A DNA stretch of 23,521 bases, taken from positions 1-23,521 of IMG/VR virus record IMGVR_UViG_3300042328_002111. One strand, 5' to 3'. This DNA is from a virus. Below the pieces are notes generated by a model. It saw nothing but the letters and a program-made list of their open reading frames with translations. It made no database searches and was not told where the DNA came from. The translations under genes and the position numbers were made by a program. Positions within the stretch are counted from its first letter, which is position 1; each line of letters opens with the position of its first letter. This document shows positions 19,213-23,521 of this stretch, piece after piece.

Positions 19213-19698
19213 ATGGCAAACAAAGTATTACTGAAAAAATCATCAGTAATCGGCAAAATCCCACTCGCTACTGATTTAGATTATGGCGAGATCGCGTTGA
19301 ATTATGCCGATGAAAAATTGTATTTTAAAAATACATCAGATCAAATCAAATCACTTGGCGGTGGCGGTGGAACTACACCAACCTATACAAAACAACTTAA
19401 TTTTGTTGGCCCAGTTAATATTGGTGCTGGAAATTTAAGATGGTACCCTGATACATCTATAAATATTACATCAGTTTTTATTTCTGCTGGAACTCCGCCA
19501 TCTGGTGGATTATTAACATTAGTAATTAAAAAATCAGGTTCTACTATTGCTACAGTATCATTAACAGCAGGACAATATATTTCATCAATATCTACCTTAA
19601 ATACAACAGTTTTAACAACGGATTATATTACAGTAGACGTTACTGCTACAAATTATACATTTGATGCTATTTTATCATTTACTTATACAAGGAATTAA
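19213..19698 (+). CDS. Tail fibre-associated structural protein
   Basis: A 161-residue protein. The N-terminus K-V-L-L-K-K-S-S-V-I-G-K-I-P, L-D-Y-G-E-I-A-L-N-Y-A-D-E-K-L-Y-F-K is the standard start of a class of phage fibre proteins. A G-G-G-G-G linker near 50-54 leads to a beta sandwich of about 100 residues (58-161) rich in T, S, I and V, which may bind carbohydrate or the next large adhesin. AGGATTTAAA precedes the ATG. Confidence 0.78.
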   Translation: MANKVLLKKSSVIGKIPLATDLDYGEIALNYADEKLYFKNTSDQIKSLGGGGGTTPTYTKQLNFVGPVNIGAGNLRWYPDTSINITSVFISAGTPPSGGLLTLVIKKSGSTIATVSLTAGQYISSISTLNTTVLTTDYITVDVTATNYTFDAILSFTYTRN

Positions 19699-19701
19699 AC
19701 T

Positions 19702-22700
19702 ATGACAGTTTCTTCAGAAAGTTATACTACTAATAGTATAAAAATTACTGTTTCAAATGAAACAACACCAGCTAATATTATTTCAGCTGTTGATACCGCT
19801 ATTACATCATTGGGTTGGTCTCAATATGATTATATTGCACCAAATTCATCAACGGTATTTACCACAGCTACTAGCACTACTGGGACCATTACTCCTACTG
19901 GTGGGTTTAGTTCGTTAACAACATTCGGAACCCCAACTGGGACTAGTAGTACATCCACAATTGGCACATATACTGGTGTAGCAATTGCATCAACAAGCGG
20001 TGTAGGTTCAGGGGGATATATTACTATCTTTAAGGCGGGCACCGGCACAACATATTCTTCAGGAACAACCGCAACTATGTCTTGGTCCGGTACTGGGTAT
20101 GCAGTTGGTGATACCATTGTAATAGCGGGAGCAAGTTTAGGTGGTACAACTCCAACTAATAATTTAACATTGACCATCGGTGGTTCAGTACTTACAAATA
20201 CTATTAATGGATATGTCAGTAGGTCGGCTGTGAGTGGATCTAGTGTTACCGCAGCTAACACCTATAACGTAACTCCACTATCTACTAGTGGTTCTGGAAC
20301 AGGTGCTGTATTTCAGATCTCCAAAACTGGTGCGGGAACTGCATACAGCGGATTTACTACAATAGGTGTTTTATCATCAGGTACTGGGTATGCAGTTGGT
20401 GATACCATTGTAATAGCGGGAGCAAATTTAGGTGGTACAACTCCAACTAATAATTTAACAATAACAGTTGGTGCTGTAAAATCAAATTATCAAAATACCG
20501 CAGTTATCACCGGCATGAGTTCAACTACCGGGTTTGGAGCAGGGTCATTAATTGCTGCAACAGCTGGTACTGGTACATTGTATGGTGGGACACCTGATTC
20601 AATTGTGGTAAATAATATCGTTAGCTCATCATCGATAACATATACAATAAATAACGGGACTCCGCCAACATCTGGAACTGTTACAAATATAGTACAATCA
20701 AACTTAAATACTTGGTCACCTTTATACACTTATGTTTATCGAGCAATATGTGCAGATAATACTAATTACAAATATTTAATTATTAGATGGGATCCTACTA
20801 AACAACAGTTTTTTACAGCAGCAGCCGAGGGATGGGATACGTCAACTAAACAACCACTTAATGAAACATATGGATTTAATGGAACATTTGGGCAGGGATA
20901 TGATTTAAAAGACTGTCAAATATTAGTATCAGCTACTTCCTCACATTTTATGATTTGGCCTTGGGTTAGACAATCCATGGGATTATGGACTGCTATTTTT
21001 GAATTTGAACGAGTAGCTGTAGAAGATACAGCGATAGCCGCATATCCAAATTTTGCATGGACTAACTCTGTTATTTTAGGTTATACATCTGATAATTCTT
21101 CTTATCAATTTGTATTCCCTAGATTACCAAATAGCTCACTTAATAAAGATATGCGAGCAGTGACCAATAAAGGTATAACAACTACATTAGGTGATTCTTA
21201 TAATTATACTTATGGATGGGATATAACCAAATCTGTTATAACTTCTTTTTCTATTGATCATGCTACTAACTTACAACCACAAGGTAGAGCGTATAATTGC
21301 TCAATCACTAAACCATTTGGTGCTGGATTAGATACCACAACCGTTCCATTAGCACCTGGAGGATGGGCAGATGCTAGTGGCACTAATTCAACTTGTTTAA
21401 TATTGCCATTAAATGGCGGTGCAGAAAGTGCGTCTAGTTCATTAAATACAGTCAATGCTTCTGGTAGACCACAAAATAACGGATATTCAGCAGCTGGCGT
21501 TGTTGATATGTTATTAATCGGTGTTAATGCCTGGTGTGCTTGTGGTTCTGGTGGTATTAAAACATATGACACAACCCAAACTGTTTCGAGTGGCACATTA
21601 GTTCAACGATTAGCGGGTAATTACGATAAATTAATTTTCGATGGTTTTAGAACAATTTATGCCATTTATGTTAATGCTGGTTCTGGTGGAACTACGTTAG
21701 CTAGAATAGATACCGAAACATACAATTCCGCAACCATAACTCTTGCATATGCTGCTCATCAAATAGCGATTGACGGACAATATGTTTATGTTGGGATTAA
21801 TGGTGCAACTACTTCTCCACAAGTTGCAATTATTAACCGGTGGACTACTACTGATGGTTCAACTGGATCTGGATTTACACTTGCATCCACATATGCATCA
21901 GTTTCGGCATTAACTAGTTCATATATTGCAAATATATTCCCAGATTATTGTGGATGTATATACATAACATATACATATAATTCTACATTTAATTTAACTC
22001 TTTCTGCTAGCACCAATGGCGGTTCAATAGGGATTGATAAAGTTTCAGTTGCAGGTATTCCTACCAGGGGAAGATTGGGCACCTCATATTCATTACCAGC
22101 ATTAACCAGCCAGATTTACCCTGTACATGCTATTGCATTTTATTATGATCCTATATCAAATTATTTAATGTCTATAATTTCGCATACAAACAATAATATA
22201 TCAGCAGCAAAATATAGCAATTATGTTTTATATCATAATATATATTTTCATTCATATTCTAATAATACATTGAGTTATACTACATTAACTACATATACAT
22301 ACGTGAATGGCTCAACACCAACTTCTGCTTCTGATACCGTTGCAGGGTTGACTGGTTTTCAAGGCAATAGTAGTAGTAGTACCCTTTCTTATGGGATTCT
22401 TCAATCAATATTTCCATACAAAGGAACATTAGTGCTGAGTGTGGAAACATATTTAAACAACGGATCGTCTTATCCTGCCTATTCAACATATACTCTTGCT
22501 GATATCATATATGGCGTTACTAATAACCCACTCGTAACTAGTTATGTAACGAATACTCAAGCATTATCTGGAAATTATTCGTTGTCAACTGCAGCCAATA
22601 CTTTATTCAATAATTATAAATATCGCAGTATGTATACAAATGGAACAGTGGCATTAAGAAACATAAATGGTTATATCTATTACTTGAATAACTTATATAA

Positions 22701-22752
22701 TATGAATAAAACAGATGGTACTGCATGTGGTAGATTAATACTAAAAGGATAA
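19702..22752 (+). CDS. Large adhesin-like tail protein
   Basis: A 1016-residue, low-complexity to beta-rich protein, very rich in T, S, G, N and Y. Residues 1-350 hold short repeat units such as G-T-G-Y-A-V-G-D-T-I-V-I-A-G-A, present twice (80 of 81 bases identical, at 20089 and 20380). From about 350 a more complex region begins (Y-T-Y-V-Y-R-A-I-C-A-D-N-T-N-Y-K-Y-L-I-I-R-W-D) with many aromatics, C-A-C-G near 613, and a Tyr/Asn/Ser-rich C-terminus. No enzymatic motif or chaperone domain seen. By place and size it is probably the receptor-binding or fibre protein. Starts three bases after the previous stop. Confidence 0.78.
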   Translation: MTVSSESYTTNSIKITVSNETTPANIISAVDTAITSLGWSQYDYIAPNSSTVFTTATSTTGTITPTGGFSSLTTFGTPTGTSSTSTIGTYTGVAIASTSGVGSGGYITIFKAGTGTTYSSGTTATMSWSGTGYAVGDTIVIAGASLGGTTPTNNLTLTIGGSVLTNTINGYVSRSAVSGSSVTAANTYNVTPLSTSGSGTGAVFQISKTGAGTAYSGFTTIGVLSSGTGYAVGDTIVIAGANLGGTTPTNNLTITVGAVKSNYQNTAVITGMSSTTGFGAGSLIAATAGTGTLYGGTPDSIVVNNIVSSSSITYTINNGTPPTSGTVTNIVQSNLNTWSPLYTYVYRAICADNTNYKYLIIRWDPTKQQFFTAAAEGWDTSTKQPLNETYGFNGTFGQGYDLKDCQILVSATSSHFMIWPWVRQSMGLWTAIFEFERVAVEDTAIAAYPNFAWTNSVILGYTSDNSSYQFVFPRLPNSSLNKDMRAVTNKGITTTLGDSYNYTYGWDITKSVITSFSIDHATNLQPQGRAYNCSITKPFGAGLDTTTVPLAPGGWADASGTNSTCLILPLNGGAESASSSLNTVNASGRPQNNGYSAAGVVDMLLIGVNAWCACGSGGIKTYDTTQTVSSGTLVQRLAGNYDKLIFDGFRTIYAIYVNAGSGGTTLARIDTETYNSATITLAYAAHQIAIDGQYVYVGINGATTSPQVAIINRWTTTDGSTGSGFTLASTYASVSALTSSYIANIFPDYCGCIYITYTYNSTFNLTLSASTNGGSIGIDKVSVAGIPTRGRLGTSYSLPALTSQIYPVHAIAFYYDPISNYLMSIISHTNNNISAAKYSNYVLYHNIYFHSYSNNTLSYTTLTTYTYVNGSTPTSASDTVAGLTGFQGNSSSSTLSYGILQSIFPYKGTLVLSVETYLNNGSSYPAYSTYTLADIIYGVTNNPLVTSYVTNTQALSGNYSLSTAANTLFNNYKYRSMYTNGTVALRNINGYIYYLNNLYNMNKTDGTACGRLILKG
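20089..20169 (+). repeat. Direct repeat copy 1 in adhesin gene
   Basis: An 81-base unit identical to 20380-20460 except for one base (G versus A), encoding G-T-G-Y-A-V-G-D-T-I-V-I-A-G-A and following residues. The near-identity at wobble sites suggests recent duplication or gene conversion. Confidence 0.85.
20380..20460 (+). repeat. Direct repeat copy 2 in adhesin gene
   Basis: Second copy of the 81-base unit at 20089-20169; 291 bases (97 codons) apart, in the same frame. Confidence 0.85.
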
Positions 22753-22756
22753 TATT

Positions 22757-23059
22757 ATGGCATTAGTAGATATCGGTAGTATTACCGCAACTCGAAGTAG
22801 TTCAACAACCTATACAGCAATTTTAGATGATAATGTTGTCAAGAAAATCTTTTACCCATTAAATATCGGATTTTCAGTAGCATTAGATGCAAGTGCAACT
22901 AGTTATGTGCCATCATCTACCTATACAGCAATTTTAGATGATAATGTTGTCAAGAAAATCTTTTACCCATTAAATATCGGATTTTCAGTAGTTGCCGATA
23001 CATTAGCATTACCGAATGAAACATTTAGAAGATTAAATAATTATATATATTGGAGTTAA
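22757..23059 (+). CDS. Small protein with exact internal duplication
   Basis: A 100-residue protein in which T-Y-T-A-I-L-D-D-N-V-V-K-K-I-F, then Y-P-L-N-I-G-F-S-V occurs twice, 37 residues apart, from a 73-base identical DNA repeat. The end is F-R-R-L-N-N-Y-I-Y-W-S. Small beta-rich protein, probably attached to the tail adhesin upstream (four bases after its stop, with AAAGGATAATATT). Function unknown. Confidence 0.75.
   Translation: MALVDIGSITATRSSSTTYTAILDDNVVKKIFYPLNIGFSVALDASATSYVPSSTYTAILDDNVVKKIFYPLNIGFSVVADTLALPNETFRRLNNYIYWS
22808..22880 (+). repeat. Direct repeat copy 1, identical 73 bp
   Basis: Identical over 73 bases to 22919-22991, period 111 bases (37 codons), within one gene. 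It retains an ATTAAATA that is probably chance. Confidence 0.9.
22919..22991 (+). repeat. Direct repeat copy 2, identical 73 bp
   Basis: Second copy of the 73-base unit at 22808-22880. The DNA identity, including third codon positions, indicates a recent duplication. Confidence 0.9.
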
Positions 23060-23060
23060 C

Positions 23061-23285
23061 ATGGAAGATATTAAATCAACAGAAGAATCACAAATAAGTC
23101 CAGAAATGGAGGAATTTTATACTAATTTTCCAGTTTCTGATATTAGAATTACTAATAATTACACAGTTGATCCGGTCAATAATACTGACTGGGTATGGCA
23201 GCATAAAGAAACCAATGACCGTTTCATAGGTAATATTGATGAGTTTAATGAATATTTAAAAAACATGTCGTCAATCCCAAAGTAA
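23061..23285 (+). CDS. Small acidic hypothetical protein
   Basis: A 74-residue protein, strongly acidic at the N-terminus (M-E-D-I-K-S-T-E-E-S), with W-V-W-Q-H-K-E-T-N-D-R-F-I-G near 44-57 and an acidic helix near the end. One base after the previous stop with TTGGAGTTAAC as ribosome site. Not recognised; it belongs to the tail gene block by position. Confidence 0.7.
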   Translation: MEDIKSTEESQISPEMEEFYTNFPVSDIRITNNYTVDPVNNTDWVWQHKETNDRFIGNIDEFNEYLKNMSSIPK

Positions 23286-23288
23286 ATA
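23281..23288 (+). promoter_or_regulatory. Weak late promoter box (AGTAAATA)
   Basis: AGTAAATA overlaps the stop of the previous gene. It matches TATAAATA at six of eight positions and is weaker than the box at 23343. Confidence 0.35.
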
Positions 23289-23342
23289 ATATTTTGAGGG
23301 TGAACTACATTGCCTTAAAAGACAGGGTATCACGGCTCACCT

Positions 23343-23350
23343 GCTAAATA
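23343..23350 (+). promoter_or_regulatory. Late promoter box (GCTAAATA), 5 nt before ATG
   Basis: GCTAAATA, then CTACT, then ATG at 23356: the same spacing as at 9939 and 17289. No Shine-Dalgarno is visible just before the ATG. Confidence 0.55.
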
Positions 23351-23355
23351 CTACT

Positions 23356-23521
23356 ATGAGAGCTAAAGAATTTTTAATAGAGAACGCCAGCGGTAGCCCG
23401 GTGACCATAAACATACCAATTTCTATAACAATCCCATCGGATGGAGGTGGAATTGTTACGTCAACTAATGATCCTGTTGAAAAAGGTGAATTACCAGAAG
23501 TTCCAATTCATGTATTTCCAC
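23356..23521 (+). CDS. Partial protein with MRAxEF leader
   Basis: The first 55 residues of a protein that runs off the window. It begins M-R-A-K-E-F-L-I-E-N, the closest match in the window to the T4 internal-protein leader, with L-I-E as candidate protease site. Residues 15-29 are a beta-type stretch (P-V-T-I-N-I-P-I-S-I-T-I-P). The part before the edge, E-V-P-I-H-V-F-P, lines up with N-P-V-F-V-P-P-L-Q-Q of the gene at 17302, so a P-L-Q-Q block probably follows. Confidence 0.72.
   Translation, partial: MRAKEFLIENASGSPVTINIPISITIPSDGGGIVTSTNDPVEKGELPEVPIHVFP

Noticed and set aside
19830-20261. Long antisense ORF inside the adhesin gene
   Set aside because: Proline/valine-rich translation of the complement of Thr/Gly-rich repeats; no start signals.
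20645-20712. AATAAATA and CTTAAATA boxes inside the adhesin gene
   Set aside because: In an AT-rich coding region such matches are expected by chance, and no gene start follows.
21258-21596. Antisense ORF in the adhesin gene
   Set aside because: Shadow of the coding strand with no ribosome site.

Overview
The window looks like part of an AT-rich, T4-like contractile-tailed phage (myovirus) genome, probably from an aquatic sample. Evidence for this: TATAAATA-type late promoter boxes at gene starts, T4-style overlapping small genes, a piece of gp23-type major capsid sequence, homing endonucleases, and a run of tail/fibre-type virion genes. A host-type 5-aminolevulinate synthase of the alphaproteobacterial (Shemin pathway) kind points, by inference only, to an alphaproteobacterial host.

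Left part (about 1-7300, minus strand): a tightly packed operon of 28 small genes, most overlapping by ATGA or TGATG. It starts at a perfect sigma70 consensus promoter (TTGACA, 17 bp, TATAAT at 7307-7335). About 20 of the genes are divergent paralogues that share only a C-terminal module ending in a W-F-x-L-[KR]-W signature. The codons of that ending (TGG GGA and similar) often double as the Shine-Dalgarno sequence of the next gene. One member (6164-6520) carries a T4 gp23-like capsid segment at its N-terminus. Also here are an acyl-CoA thioesterase, a DUF3307-like membrane protein and several phage proteins of unknown function. The last gene (58-309) has its ribosome site in a hairpin whose loop holds a late box, as in T4 late genes that are silenced on early transcripts.

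Middle (7359-13484): on the plus strand, each with late-type signals, lie a heptose-epimerase-like sugar nucleotide enzyme, a small basic protein, an HNH homing endonuclease, a lytic transglycosylase, a YqgE/AlgH protein, a YbaN/DUF454 membrane protein, a frameshifted small gene, two small phage proteins and a secreted DNA/RNA non-specific endonuclease. A GIY-YIG homing endonuclease lies on the minus strand.

Right part (13629-23521, plus strand): small virion-region genes, then large structural and fibre/adhesin genes, interrupted by the minus-strand 5-aminolevulinate synthase. The two minus-strand insertions (GIY-YIG and ALAS) each begin at a palindromic late box that can also fire towards the plus-strand gene on the other side.

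Two themes link the late genes. Five proteins begin with an M-[KR]-x-x-E-[FL] leader, usually followed by [LI]-x-E, which resembles the T4 internal-protein capsid targeting sequence cut by the prohead protease. Several late boxes lie exactly 5 nt before an ATG, suggesting leaderless late mRNAs. All functional calls are from reading the sequence alone; no database search was run.
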